From: Pseudomonas weihenstephanensis
GTDB taxonomy: Bacteria > Pseudomonadota > Gammaproteobacteria > Pseudomonadales > Pseudomonadaceae
Length of the DNA stretch: 64,000 bases
Assembly (NCBI RefSeq): GCF_001043055.1
Contig: NZ_JYLF01000001.1
Span: 791,827 to 855,826, forward strand
Direction of reading: 5' to 3'
A program made the position numbers and the translations under genes. Below, one piece after another: positions 20,405-28,334 of the stretch (positions within the stretch are counted from its first letter, which is position 1; each line of letters starts with the position of its first letter). The notes under the pieces were generated by a model. It saw only the letters and a list, made by a program, of their open reading frames with translations, was not told the DNA's origin and made no database searches.

Positions 20405-20677
20405 GCCCTCTGCCAAGGCTGGTCTGGCCCTGGGTAGCGCATCTGCTCGGGGTCAGGCGGTTATTTTCCAGGCGCTCGTAAGTTAATCTGAAATAAATCA
20501 TTAATTTCATATTCCGGCACTTGGCAGATATTGCGCGCCAAGGCTAATCTGCACCCAGACCGGCGAAGTGTTCGACTGGCTCTGATCTTGTTCGCTACAT
20601 GCTTGCATCCCCGTAACGGCCTGACTGTTGCACCACGGGGAACGTTGAATGTCTATCCATTGCGAGGAGGACGTTTC

Positions 20678-21019
20678 ATGAGCACAGCCCATCAAGAAGA
20701 CCTCAGCAGCTATGTGCTGCGCCGCATGAAAGAAGGCGGTTTTGATTTTTCACGTATCCATCCTATTGAGTTCTACGCCATCTTCCCGGACGAAGAGCGG
20801 GCGCGCCGAGCAGCAGGAAAGTTTTGTGGTGAGTCCCTGAATGCGCAAATCAATGCGCGCGATGATGGCGCCTGGAATCTGGAGCTGAGCAAAGTGATGT
20901 ATGCCACCTACGGTGGCATTGGTGATTTTGAACAAGACTTCGAAGCGGTGGTTGTACCGCTGGGTGGGATCATAGAAGGCTGGGGCGTTAAGCAGGAGGT
21001 GCGTGGCCTGTTGAATTAA
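20678..21019 (+). CDS. rraB: RraB-family ribonuclease E regulator
   Basis: ATG 20678 is preceded by GAGGAGG and gives 113 residues; the open frame upstream to 20531 is not conserved. The sequence DFSRIHPIEFYAIFPDEERARRAAGKF and YATYGGIGDFEQDFEAVVVPLGGIIEGWGVKQE matches the RraB fold, which in E. coli binds RNase E and modulates its substrate choice. A hairpin terminator follows immediately. Assignment is by family; regulation of RNase E in this genus is inferred. Confidence 0.8.
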   Translation: MSTAHQEDLSSYVLRRMKEGGFDFSRIHPIEFYAIFPDEERARRAAGKFCGESLNAQINARDDGAWNLELSKVMYATYGGIGDFEQDFEAVVVPLGGIIEGWGVKQEVRGLLN

Positions 21020-21038
21020 TCGTCAATCCAACGACTCA

Positions 21039-21064
21039 CGGTCGGCCCTTGGGCTGGCCGTTTT
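21039..21064 (+). terminator. rraB terminator
   Basis: CGGTCGGCCC (21039-21048) pairs with GGGCTGGCCG (21051-21060), allowing G-U pairs, and is followed by TTTTA, 19 bases after the stop. Confidence 0.65.
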
Positions 21065-21079
21065 ACGTTATGAGCGCCG

Positions 21080-21106
21080 AAAAAAAGCCACCGCAAGTGG
21101 GTGGCT
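21080..21106 (-). terminator. terminator of the cytochrome c operon
   Basis: AGCCACC (21086-21092) pairs with GGTGGCT (21100-21106). On the minus strand the stem is followed by TTTTTT, as an intrinsic terminator should be. It lies about 100 bases beyond the cytochrome stop codon. Confidence 0.65.
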
Positions 21107-21207
21107 AAAGGGAAGTTCGACAATGGCGGCAAGTATCTGTCGGTTCGTGACGTTCGTGAAATTGCCGATGCCTATGTCGTTGATAGTTAAAACCTTGGGC
21201 GCATTAT

Positions 21208-22017
21208 TCATGGCAACGTCACTTTGCGCGTGGCCATGTGCTGTAAGTAACTGACCAACTGATCCAGCTCGTTTTCGGACAGCACGCGGGTAGAAAATCC
21301 GGGCATGCGCGCTTGTGGCCAATGACGCAGGCTTTGTGGGTCACGCACGTAGCGCTTGAGAAAGTCAGCGCCAAAATACTCGGTAGGGTTGTACGGGATG
21401 TTCAGGTCGGGGCCAAACTGTGAATCCCCTGCACCGTTCAGGCGATGGCAGGCCAGGCAGTTCTTTTGAAATAAGTTAAAGCCTTGAGTGATCGGTGAGT
21501 CAACCGGGAGTGCCGGGTCAGGGCGCATCACCGGGAACCGTTCGGCGACGGGTCGCAGACGTGTAATGCGGGCAACCTGAAAGGGCCATTGTTCAGGGCT
21601 GATGTGGCTGGCTTGAGGGTGGGTCCACACCAGGTAAAAAGGCCCGGCGCTGGGCTTGCCTTTGCCCAGTGCGGGCCACGGCTGTTCAGGGTCTTCAATG
21701 GCCAGCCAGGCCTTGGCGCCGTTTTGACTCAGCAGCGGGCCGGCGCTGAGTTCAGCCGCAAAGCCATCCAGCGCCACCGCTTGCAGATGGTCTTCAGGTT
21801 GGATGCCTTCCAGCAAGGTGGCCACAGGTACTGCGCGATAGATCATGGCGCGCTTGTAAGACACATCGTCATCTATGCGCACTTCTTGCGCGGCCGGATG
21901 CTTCAGCAGCTCGGCGGTTTGCCAAGTGCGGCGGGTATCACCCAGCTCCAGGGTGAGTTGGGCGGCGTAAGCAGGCAGGCTGAGCAGGGCGGTAATAAAA
22001 AGCGTCAGGCGTTTCAA
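21208..22017 (-). CDS. exported c-type cytochrome with N-terminal molybdopterin-oxidoreductase-like domain
   Basis: 269 residues with a signal peptide (MKRLTLFITALLSLPAYAA). The heme-binding CLACH lies near residue 182, with the distal Met likely in ARMPGF. The N-terminal 150 residues (LTLELGDTRRTWQTAELLKHP...YKRAMIYRAVPVATLLEG) resemble the oxidoreductase molybdopterin-binding fold. The start is a TTG overlapping the rhodanese stop as TTGA, so translation is coupled. With the rhodanese protein it probably forms a periplasmic redox or sulfur-handling pair; the substrate is unknown. Confidence 0.8.
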   Translation of the reverse strand: MKRLTLFITALLSLPAYAAQLTLELGDTRRTWQTAELLKHPAAQEVRIDDDVSYKRAMIYRAVPVATLLEGIQPEDHLQAVALDGFAAELSAGPLLSQNGAKAWLAIEDPEQPWPALGKGKPSAGPFYLVWTHPQASHISPEQWPFQVARITRLRPVAERFPVMRPDPALPVDSPITQGFNLFQKNCLACHRLNGAGDSQFGPDLNIPYNPTEYFGADFLKRYVRDPQSLRHWPQARMPGFSTRVLSENELDQLVSYLQHMATRKVTLP

Positions 22018-22466
22018 TTGATGGCTGTAATGTCGTCGTCAGTGGCTTCGTCGCCGGGCAGTACATTCTCGGTCAGCGAAACATGGTCAAAAAGCGCGTC
22101 GCGCAGTTCTTCATAGTTGCCACCATTTACGACACCAAAATAACCACGCTTGATCAGCGTATCTTCGGCGTCGAGGGCGTGTTGATTGGTGTCACTGTAA
22201 ATCACGATAGTGTTGTTGGGATCCAGCACAACTTGTCTCAGTTGGTAGGCAAGCCCTTCTGCACTGATGCCCGTGCCGTCTTCGAGTGTCAGGTCTACCT
22301 GCAATGAGTTATGCAAGTTGCCTGCGGCGAAATCACTGTTGTTACGCAGATCAAGAATCAGCGCGCCATCTTCGATTTCATCCACTGCCCGGTTCACATC
22401 AATGATGCCTGCTTGAGCGGCCCCCCCGCCACAGAGAAGTAGAGCAACTGCCAGCCAATGACGCAT
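22014..22466 (-). CDS. exported rhodanese-like domain protein
   Basis: 150 residues from ATG 22466, preceded by GGAGGGAACCTT. A signal peptide ends at AAQAG. The rhodanese-like fold is seen in GALILDLRNNSDFAAGNLHNSLQVDL and NTIVIYSDTNQHALDAEDTLIKRGYFGVVNGGNYEEL. The position that normally holds the catalytic cysteine reads YSDTNQHA, with no Cys, so sulfurtransferase activity is doubtful and a binding role more likely. It overlaps the cytochrome gene by TTGA. Confidence 0.8.
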   Translation of the reverse strand: MRHWLAVALLLCGGGAAQAGIIDVNRAVDEIEDGALILDLRNNSDFAAGNLHNSLQVDLTLEDGTGISAEGLAYQLRQVVLDPNNTIVIYSDTNQHALDAEDTLIKRGYFGVVNGGNYEELRDALFDHVSLTENVLPGDEATDDDITAIN

Positions 22467-22564
22467 AAGGTTCCCTCCCTCCAAACGTGCTTGAAGATTG
22501 GCACACAAGTGCCAATCCCGAAAGCAGTGGTCATAAATAAGACGAGGGCCTAATGACAGGGATG

Positions 22565-22660
22565 CTAGCCGATCACCTTGGTCAGGTTGGGCACAATCAG
22601 CAGCAGGGCGGTGGCAAAAAGGATGAGTCCTGCTTGACGAAGTTTGGTGTGTTTGAACAT
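22565..22660 (-). CDS. 31-residue single-pass membrane peptide
   Basis: ATG 22660 to TAG 22565 encodes MFKHTKLRQAGLILFATALL then LIVPNLTKVIG. A basic N-terminus precedes one hydrophobic helix of about 17 residues. AAGG sits nine bases before the start. It lies 98 bases upstream of the rhodanese gene on the same strand, so it could be the first gene of that operon. It is too short to be judged by codon bias; the amphipathic layout and ribosome site support it. Confidence 0.55.
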   Translation of the reverse strand: MFKHTKLRQAGLILFATALLLIVPNLTKVIG

Positions 22661-23067
22661 GGCTATCTGCCTTTATTGTTATTAACAAGCAACGATCCTT
22701 AGCCGCATGTGTGCTTGTGGGTCAGCAACGCAGCGGTTCACAGGTTTACCTTAGAGCCCGCGTATCGAAGGGCTTAGAACGCTTTCACATCATCTGAGTG
22801 CGCAATGTTTCTAAAACGCTATTACGCAGTGAAGGCGCTGCCTGACAGGCCGTTGCTAGACGCAACGGGCATTCAAAGGGTTGGAGTGCTTAGCGACCTA
22901 CCGTTCGTCAGCGCGTGGGCTGTGCAGCGTTTTCATTCAGTTCTGTGTACACAAAGCGTAAGGCTTACATGAAACCCGGTGTTCAGTGCTTGCCTTGAAT
23001 TACGCTTTCAAGGCAGGCTCTAGCCCATTGCTGTGATCATTTCGTCTTCATCGTGCCAGGTACTTTT
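22661..23067. other. intergenic region before amidotransferase gene
   Basis: About 400 bases without a gene, containing the divergent promoters for the rhodanese operon (left) and the amidotransferase (right). A perfect 9-bp inverted repeat, TGCCTTGAA (22991-22999) and TTCAAGGCA (23007-23015), lies 50 bases before the amidotransferase start. It could be an operator or an mRNA leader hairpin. Nothing else is recognisable. Confidence 0.5.
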
Positions 23068-23796
23068 ATGTCGCTACACATTTGCATTCTGGAAACCGAC
23101 GTTCTGCGCCCTGAGTTTGTTGATCAATACCAGGGCTATGGGCAGATGTTCAAACAACTGTTCACCCAGCAGCCTATCGCCGCGCAATTCAGCGTCTTTA
23201 ACGTGATGAACGGTCAATACCCGTCTGATGACCAGACCTACGATGCTTATCTGGTAACGGGGAGCAAGGCGGACTCGTTTGGCACAGACCCGTGGATTGA
23301 AACCCTCAAAAGCTACCTGCTCACACGGTATGAGCGTGGCGACAAGTTGATTGGTGTGTGTTTTGGTCACCAGTTGCTGGCGCTGTTACTGGGCGGCAAA
23401 AGTGAGCGCGCGACCCAGGGCTGGGGGGTTGGCACTCACCAATACAAATTGGCCGCCAAGGCGCCGTGGATGAGTCCGGCAGTCGAAGACCTGACGCTGC
23501 TGATCAGTCATCAGGATCAGGTCACGGCCCTGCCTGAAAACGCCACGGTTATTGCTTCAAGTGACTTTTGTCCGTTTGCGGCCTATCACATCAATGATCA
23601 AGTGCTGTGCTTTCAAGGTCATCCGGAGTTCATTCACGATTACTCGCGTGCATTGTTAGACCTGCGCCAGGAACATTTGGGGGCGCAAATCTACGGCACA
23701 GGCATTGCCAGTCTTGAAAAGGCCCATCACGGTCAAACGGTGGCAGAGTGGATGATGCGTTTCGTTGCGCACAAGTCTGAAACGCAAGTCGTTTAA
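23068..23796 (+). CDS. class I glutamine amidotransferase-like protein
   Basis: 242 residues from ATG 23068 (a GTG at 23053 would add five). The nucleophile elbow is GVCFGHQLLALLLGG (Cys near residue 95) and the catalytic His is in FQGHPEF near 190, so the triad looks complete. Stand-alone members of this family include gamma-glutamyl-polyamine hydrolases and GMP-synthase-like amidotransferases; no acceptor domain or synthetase is adjacent, so the substrate is unknown. Confidence 0.88.
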   Translation: MSLHICILETDVLRPEFVDQYQGYGQMFKQLFTQQPIAAQFSVFNVMNGQYPSDDQTYDAYLVTGSKADSFGTDPWIETLKSYLLTRYERGDKLIGVCFGHQLLALLLGGKSERATQGWGVGTHQYKLAAKAPWMSPAVEDLTLLISHQDQVTALPENATVIASSDFCPFAAYHINDQVLCFQGHPEFIHDYSRALLDLRQEHLGAQIYGTGIASLEKAHHGQTVAEWMMRFVAHKSETQVV

Positions 23797-23836
23797 GCGT
23801 CAAGGATTTGCGGGCAGGCGCAGACTGCCCGCATGC

Positions 23837-24808
23837 TTACAGCCAGCCAGAGCGCTTGAAACTGGCCCACAACCCTGTGACCCCAATGCCAATAAAGCCC
23901 AGAACGCCGAAGTAGCCGTAATGCCAACTCAGCTCTGGCATGTTTTGGAAGTTCATCCCGTAAATCCCTGCAACAGCCGTAGGAAAGGCCAGAATGGCCG
24001 CCCAGGCGGCGAACTTGCGCTGCACAGTACTTTGGCGCGACGACTCCAGCAGCACCACCACTTCAATGGTCTGACTCGCGATGTCGCGCAGTGTCGAGAG
24101 GTCTTCCATCTGGCGGGTGACGTGAATCTGCACATCTCGAAAGTAGGGGCGCATGTTCTTGTCGATAAAGGGAAAGGTCAAGCGTTGCAGTTCTTCGCTG
24201 ATCTCAACCATCGGGGCTACATAGCGGCGCAAGCGCAGTACATCGCGGCGCAAGCTGTGCAAGTGCACGATGTCGGCTTCTTTAAGCGAGTTGCCCATGA
24301 TGCTTTTTTCCAGCGCATCGATTTCGGCGTGGATGGCTTCGCTCACCGGTTGATAGCTTTCGGTGACGAAGTCGAGCAAGGCATACAAGACAAAGTCTTC
24401 GCCATGATCGAGTAGCAAGGGCCTGGCTTCGCAACGCTGGCGCACGGCTTTGTAAGAGGCTGAGTGCCCGTTGCGGCTGGTAATGATGTAGCCATTGCCG
24501 GCAAAAATATGGGTTTCGACAAACTCCAGCTTGCCCTCGTGACGAATCGGCGAATAGATCACGATAAACAGCGCGTCGCCAAAGGTCTCCAGTTTGGGCC
24601 GGCTGTGTTGCTCAAGGGCATCTTCAATGGCCAGTTCATGCAAATTGAACTGGCGTTGCAGGTTGCTGATCTCTTGCGCGTCGGGCTGCTCCAGACCAAT
24701 CCAGACGAAGTGGCCGGGCTTTTTCGCCCAGTCGCTGCCTTCGTCCAGCGTGATGTCAGTGATTTTTTTGCCAGCGGAATAGACCGCCGCAGCAACAACT
24801 CTCCCCAT
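23837..24808 (-). CDS. corA: magnesium/cobalt transporter CorA
   Basis: 323 residues with a long cytoplasmic, mostly helical domain and two C-terminal membrane helices. The pore signature YGMNF is present, followed by the acidic loop NMPELSWHYGYFG between the helices. Typical N-terminal elements are DFVTESYQPVSEAIHAEIDALEKSI and LHSLRRDVLRLRRYVAPM. It should form a pentameric Mg2+ channel in the inner membrane. Transcribed alone on the minus strand. Confidence 0.93.
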   Translation of the reverse strand: MGRVVAAAVYSAGKKITDITLDEGSDWAKKPGHFVWIGLEQPDAQEISNLQRQFNLHELAIEDALEQHSRPKLETFGDALFIVIYSPIRHEGKLEFVETHIFAGNGYIITSRNGHSASYKAVRQRCEARPLLLDHGEDFVLYALLDFVTESYQPVSEAIHAEIDALEKSIMGNSLKEADIVHLHSLRRDVLRLRRYVAPMVEISEELQRLTFPFIDKNMRPYFRDVQIHVTRQMEDLSTLRDIASQTIEVVVLLESSRQSTVQRKFAAWAAILAFPTAVAGIYGMNFQNMPELSWHYGYFGVLGFIGIGVTGLWASFKRSGWL

Positions 24809-24891
24809 AGTTCTAATCGCTTCTTCTTCAAAGGGTTAGGGCACGAAGGTGCAGCTTAGCGTGCAATGTCATCCTTTGAGTCAACAAACCT

Positions 24892-25674
24892 TCAGACGTT
24901 CGGGTTGGAGGCAGCGCCCTTGCTGTCGGTCAAGGTTGGCGTGGCGTGCTTTTGCCCGGCCAGCACTTCACGGTCCATTGCCTCAATGCAGGCGCGCATT
25001 TGCTCGCGGCACTGCTCCATCAACGCAGGCATGTCGTCCAGTGTTAAGCCCACTGTCGGGATGGCAGGTAAGGAGCGAATAAGGATGTCGGCACTGTGCC
25101 AGCGATTGAGCTTCAGGTGCTGGCTATAAGTGCTGGCGCAGACCGGCACGATAGGCACGCCCGCAGTAATGGCCATTTGGAATGCGCCTTTTTTAAACGC
25201 CAGTAATTCTTTACCTAAATTGCGTGTGCCCTCTGGGAATACCCAGATCGACGTGTCCTTTTGTTGCAAGGTACGGGTCGTGGTCAGCATTGACTTGCGG
25301 GCTTTATCAGCATTGCCGCGATCTATCAGCACGTTGCCGGCCAGCCAGAACAATTGACCGAATAGCGGGACCCACTTCAGGCTTTTTTTGCCGATGCACA
25401 CCGTGCGACGCGGCACGACGTTGCCGAACACGAATAGATCGTAATTGGACTGATGGTTGGCAATGATTACGCAGCTTTGCGGTTTATCCATCAATGGGCC
25501 GACTTCAGTCTTCAATTTATAGCCCAGGATCCATCTGGACGGCAGCGCATAGAGGCGCGCGCAAAGACGACTGTTGTCAGGGTTGAAAGGTCGGCACAGG
25601 CCCAGCAGCACTCCCAGTACTCCGGCGGTCATAAAATGCAGACTCATCAACAGCATACGAAACGAAAGTAGCAT
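24892..25674 (-). CDS. plsC: 1-acyl-sn-glycerol-3-phosphate acyltransferase
   Basis: 260 residues with an N-terminal membrane helix. The acyltransferase motifs are in order: NHQSNYD (H-x4-D, about residue 72), then FPEGTRNLGKELLAFKKGAF (block III, about 147), and VPIVPVCAS. It makes phosphatidic acid from lysophosphatidic acid at the inner membrane. Pseudomonads carry several such paralogues, so the symbol is by family rather than proven orthology. Confidence 0.85.
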   Translation of the reverse strand: MLLSFRMLLMSLHFMTAGVLGVLLGLCRPFNPDNSRLCARLYALPSRWILGYKLKTEVGPLMDKPQSCVIIANHQSNYDLFVFGNVVPRRTVCIGKKSLKWVPLFGQLFWLAGNVLIDRGNADKARKSMLTTTRTLQQKDTSIWVFPEGTRNLGKELLAFKKGAFQMAITAGVPIVPVCASTYSQHLKLNRWHSADILIRSLPAIPTVGLTLDDMPALMEQCREQMRACIEAMDREVLAGQKHATPTLTDSKGAASNPNV

Positions 25675-25895
25675 TTACAGGCTCGTCAACACAAAAGGTG
25701 GCGCAGTGTACGGACGTGCACTGTATTCGGCAATTACTCCGATACACACAGGAGATGACTGATGTTTAAGCGCATGTTTCAGCAGGGCGTTAAGGGGCGC
25801 GACAGAGCGGCTTTGCTGGAATGAGCAGGCCAGGCAGGGGAGGTGAGCGACAGAGCTTGCGCCCCGACTGCGCATGCAGTCGGGTCGCAAGAGGT

Positions 25896-26585
25896 TCAAC
25901 CCATATGGTCTTGATCAAGGGTGATGGCAGCTTCCAGAGTTTCCAGCAATGCCTTGCGCACTTTGAGCTTGGTGTTCTTGTGCGCTTTCATATTGATCTT
26001 CTTCAATTGGCGTGCAGCCTCAAGCGCTGCGCCGTGCAGCTCTTGCGGCTGAACCACCTTGTCGAGAAAGCCTGCGTCCACTGCGCTTTGCGGGTTAAAC
26101 ATCTCGCCGTTGATCACCGAACGATGGAAGGCCGACTTGCGCAGGCGATCGCGGGCCAGCTCAATACCGGCGTGGTGCATGGTCATGCCGATCTGCACTT
26201 CGTTGAGGCCGATGCTGAAGGGGCCATCGACACCGATCCTGTAATCGACCGACAACAGCAAAAAGGCACCCTTGGCGACCGCATGCCCGGAGCAAGCCAC
26301 GATCACCGGGAAAGGATGCGCCAACAGGCGACGTGCCAGCGTCGAGCCTTGAGTCACCAGATCAACCGCCTGCTGAGGGCCTGCCGTCATCACCTTCAAG
26401 TCATAGCCGCCGGAGAGAATGCCCGGTTGCCCGGTAATAATCACCACGGCGCGATCTTGTTCCGCTTGATCCAGCGCGGCATTAAAGGCGGTGATTACAT
26501 CCGGTGAAATCGCATTCACCTTGCCATTGCACAAAGTCAGCGTGGCGATACCGTCTTCCAGGTGGTAGGCAATCAAGTCACTCAT
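25896..26585 (-). CDS. crotonase/enoyl-CoA hydratase family protein
   Basis: 229 residues of crotonase fold. The oxyanion-hole segments are GQPGILSGGYDLKV and VIVACSGHAVAKGAFLLLSVDYRIG. At the usual catalytic glutamates of enoyl-CoA hydratase the sequence has GLNEVQIGMTMHHAG, so one Glu is present. In P. aeruginosa a crotonase gene neighbours the DEAD helicase; here it stands alone before a tRNA gene. Whether it is a hydratase, isomerase or decarboxylase cannot be decided. Confidence 0.87.
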   Translation of the reverse strand: MSDLIAYHLEDGIATLTLCNGKVNAISPDVITAFNAALDQAEQDRAVVIITGQPGILSGGYDLKVMTAGPQQAVDLVTQGSTLARRLLAHPFPVIVACSGHAVAKGAFLLLSVDYRIGVDGPFSIGLNEVQIGMTMHHAGIELARDRLRKSAFHRSVINGEMFNPQSAVDAGFLDKVVQPQELHGAALEAARQLKKINMKAHKNTKLKVRKALLETLEAAITLDQDHMG

Positions 26586-26892
26586 GGCGTCATTCCTTGT
26601 ATTGAAGTGGAGCAGACGTTACCCAGCCCCACGGCACAGGTAAAGCGCTGTGACTGACTGGTGAGTCAGCTGATCGCGGCGCATCTTCTATATAGACGCT
26701 GGCGCAGCGGCGTATGGCGCCAACCAAGGCGTGGTGCAGGGGCCGACAATTGGCCGATTTGCCCCCCTGCAAGAGGCCAGTCATCAGCAAATCGCGTAAG
26801 CACATGAAAATTCTGAAAAAAAGATTTGTCATATCGAAAGGTTTCGACTACATTAGCGCGCCTCGACAGACAGAACATGTTTGAAGAGATAC
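26586..26892. other. intergenic region before tRNA-Ser
   Basis: 307 bases carrying the tRNA promoter near its right end and presumably the crotonase promoter at its left end. Minus-strand frames through it are interrupted and lack a ribosome site. Confidence 0.5.
26826..26854 (+). promoter_or_regulatory. sigma-70 promoter of tRNA-Ser
   Basis: TTGTCA (26826-26831), a 17-base spacer, then TACATT (26849-26854), followed by GCGCGCC, a GC-rich discriminator typical of stringently controlled stable-RNA promoters. The tRNA begins about 32 bases past the expected start point. Confidence 0.65.
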
Positions 26893-26982
26893 GGTGAAGT
26901 GTCCGAGTGGCTTAAGGAGCACGCCTGGAAAGTGTGTATACAAGAAATTGTATCGAGAGTTCGAATCTCTCCTTCACCGCCA
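26893..26982 (+). tRNA. tRNA-Ser (anticodon GGA)
   Basis: A 90-base class II tRNA including encoded CCA. The acceptor arm GGTGAAG pairs with CTTCACC. The anticodon stem CACGC/GTGTG encloses the loop CTGGAAA with GGA at 26927-26929. The variable arm (ATACAA/TTGTAT) is long, as in tRNA-Ser, and the T arm is GAGAG-TTCGAAT-CTCTC. It reads codons UCC and UCU. Its 3' side borders accessory sequence, as is common for element insertion at tRNA-Ser genes. Confidence 0.96.
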
Positions 26983-26993
26983 CATTAAGTAAA

Positions 26994-27034
26994 CACAAAC
27001 CCCTGATTTTCCTAGAGAAAGTCGGGGGTTTGTG
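26994..27034 (+). terminator. terminator after tRNA-Ser
   Basis: CACAAACCCC (26994-27003) pairs with GGGGTTTGTG (27025-27034), and inside it GATTTTC faces GAAAGTC, giving a long stem a dozen bases after the tRNA. A short GTTTCT follows. Confidence 0.75.
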
Positions 27035-27207
27035 GTTTCTGGCGTCTGGAAAAAGAGGGATGTGAATACGGTAGGCAATTTGAACCATGCCTCCCGCTGG
27101 GAAAGACGCCGGTAGCCACGCACTGTTGAATCCGGAATGAAGATATCAATGGCTGAGTAGGTGCACGGCCACATACTTTCCATTACATGGACCCTCCTTA
27201 TTGGTAG

Positions 27208-27459
27208 ACAGCTGGCTATGGAGCGGACTTTGCGCTTGATAACTATGAACGGATGCCCGACTTCATGTGCCGCTGCAAAGGCAAGGTGATGGTCAGCATT
27301 AATGATCACCCGGATATGCGGCGGGGATGTGAGGGGTGTCATTTTGAGAGGGTGGATATTCGTTATAGCGCTGCGAATCAGCCGCAGGGGAAGGCAGAGG
27401 TTAGCGGTGAGGTGGTGATTATGAATTGGACGCCGGAAGCGCTGGGAATGTTGTTTTGA
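27208..27459 (+). pseudogene. C-terminal remnant of a phage-type DNA adenine methyltransferase
   Basis: The frame is open from 27208 (after a TAG at 27205) and reads GADFALDNYERMPDFMCRCK, then VSINDHPDMRR, IRYSAANQPQGKAEVSGE and VVIMNWTPEALGMLF. The NDHP element, the IxYS segment and the terminal NW.P....LF resemble the last third of D12-class adenine methylases of Pseudomonas phages, as I remember them. Only about 80 residues remain and no catalytic DPPY is present. The fragment, right after tRNA-Ser, suggests a decayed prophage. Confidence 0.55.
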
Positions 27460-27469
27460 TGTGAGGGTG

Positions 27470-27495
27470 TAGCGGGTATGAGTTCGTACCCGCTA
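27470..27495. terminator. 9-bp hairpin between convergent remnants
   Basis: TAGCGGGTA (27470-27478) and TACCCGCTA (27487-27495) are perfectly complementary around an 8-base loop. The hairpin lies between the methylase remnant and the convergent immunity gene. There is no T-run on either side. Confidence 0.45.
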
Positions 27496-27518
27496 CGAAG
27501 ATCATCAGAGGCCTTATT

Positions 27519-27752
27519 TCAGCTCATGTTACAAGTGAGTTGAAATATGTGTTTGTCATCGTTGAAATGCTTACCTGTCAATGCCTCGATACTAGATAGT
27601 TGGCAGCTGTTAAGGTTGTAGCCCTCATCACCTCGCTGTGGAGATGACCCGTTTATGATTTTGGCTAGTTGGGCTTCGCAGTCATCTGGTAGAACACCTT
27701 CAAAATCTTGAAATTCGCTCTCTTTATGGAATGCTTCGACGATAAATTTCAG
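27519..27752 (-). CDS. probable immunity protein of the colicin-E3-like toxin, CTG start
   Basis: From 27752 the frame reads KFIVEAFHKESEFQDFEGVL, then PDDCEAQLAKIINGSSPQRG, DEGYNLNSCQLSSIEALTG and KHFNDDKHIFQLTCNMS, 77 residues, acidic as immunity proteins usually are. The sequence recalls the small DUF7683-like proteins that follow rRNase toxins in pseudomonads (from memory). No ATG, GTG or TTG exists between the upstream TAA (27771-27773) and this stretch. The only start with a ribosome site (AAAGG, seven bases away) is CTG at 27752-27750. That CTG overlaps the toxin stop as CTGA, where an ATGA would be expected, so the start codon may have mutated and the gene may be weak or dead. Confidence 0.5.
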   Translation of the reverse strand: MKFIVEAFHKESEFQDFEGVLPDDCEAQLAKIINGSSPQRGDEGYNLNSCQLSSIEALTGKHFNDDKHIFQLTCNMS

Positions 27753-28062
27753 GGTTCTACCTTTCTGTGTTTATCAGCATCTTTAGTTTGTTCACCTGTT
27801 TCGTGATTAAACGCCCCAAGATGTTTTCCCCACTTGTTGTATTTCTCAACAGCGCCATGCTGGCTATCCCACTCAACAATAGTGCCATCTCTTGTCTTCC
27901 ATCTTTTTCGTAGTCCCCCTCCGCCCTGTGTCGATGTTTTACGCGGGGTAATATTTCACTTCGCCTGCGCGATACGGTTTCCGGTTCAGTAGGCGCTGCT
28001 GCATAGGGCGGTGTGGTGCTGTTTACTTGCGAGGCAAGTGTGTCCAGTTCATGGGGCTTCAT
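27749..28062 (-). pseudogene. broken colicin-E3-type 16S rRNase toxin
   Basis: In the frame ending with TGA at 27751-27749 the minus strand reads NITPRKTSTQGGGGLRKRWK, then TRDGTIVEWDSQHGAVEKYN, KWGKHLGAFNHETGEQTKD and ADKHRKVEP. This closely follows the colicin E3/cloacin catalytic domain (GGGKRKRW...YEWDSQHGELEGY...HLGSFDPKTGNQ). The catalytic Asp and His of WDSQH and the following Glu of AVE are kept. A stop at 27958 closes that frame; the N-terminal 35 or so residues (MKPHELDTLASQ from 28062) lie in another frame, so a frameshift and a large internal loss have occurred. No translocation or receptor domain remains. Confidence 0.75.
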
Positions 28063-28334
28063 GGTTTACAGCCACGGGTTGGTTTGAGTTGCCAGCTGAG
28101 TGTGTCAGCGGGCCGATGTACGCCGGAACTGGGGCGGCTCTTGTCGATTTCCTACACCAGTAAATATCGAATGATTACTTGGATTTAAAGTATTCCCTGC
28201 AATGTTTAGTGTTTTATCCAGAATGCTTTTCAGTTCATCAAGAAGCTTCCCGTGCAAAAAAGACGACTATTACTAATGAGTAACGGCGCACCGTGCTAAC
28301 ACGTGCGCTACTTAAGTCATTAAGAGGATTAGAG

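Noticed and set aside
26974..27342. Minus-strand 122-residue frame containing HEVGH, like a zinc protease motif
   Set aside because: It runs into the 3' end of the tRNA, opposes the methylase remnant and lacks a ribosome site; the motif is a chance match.
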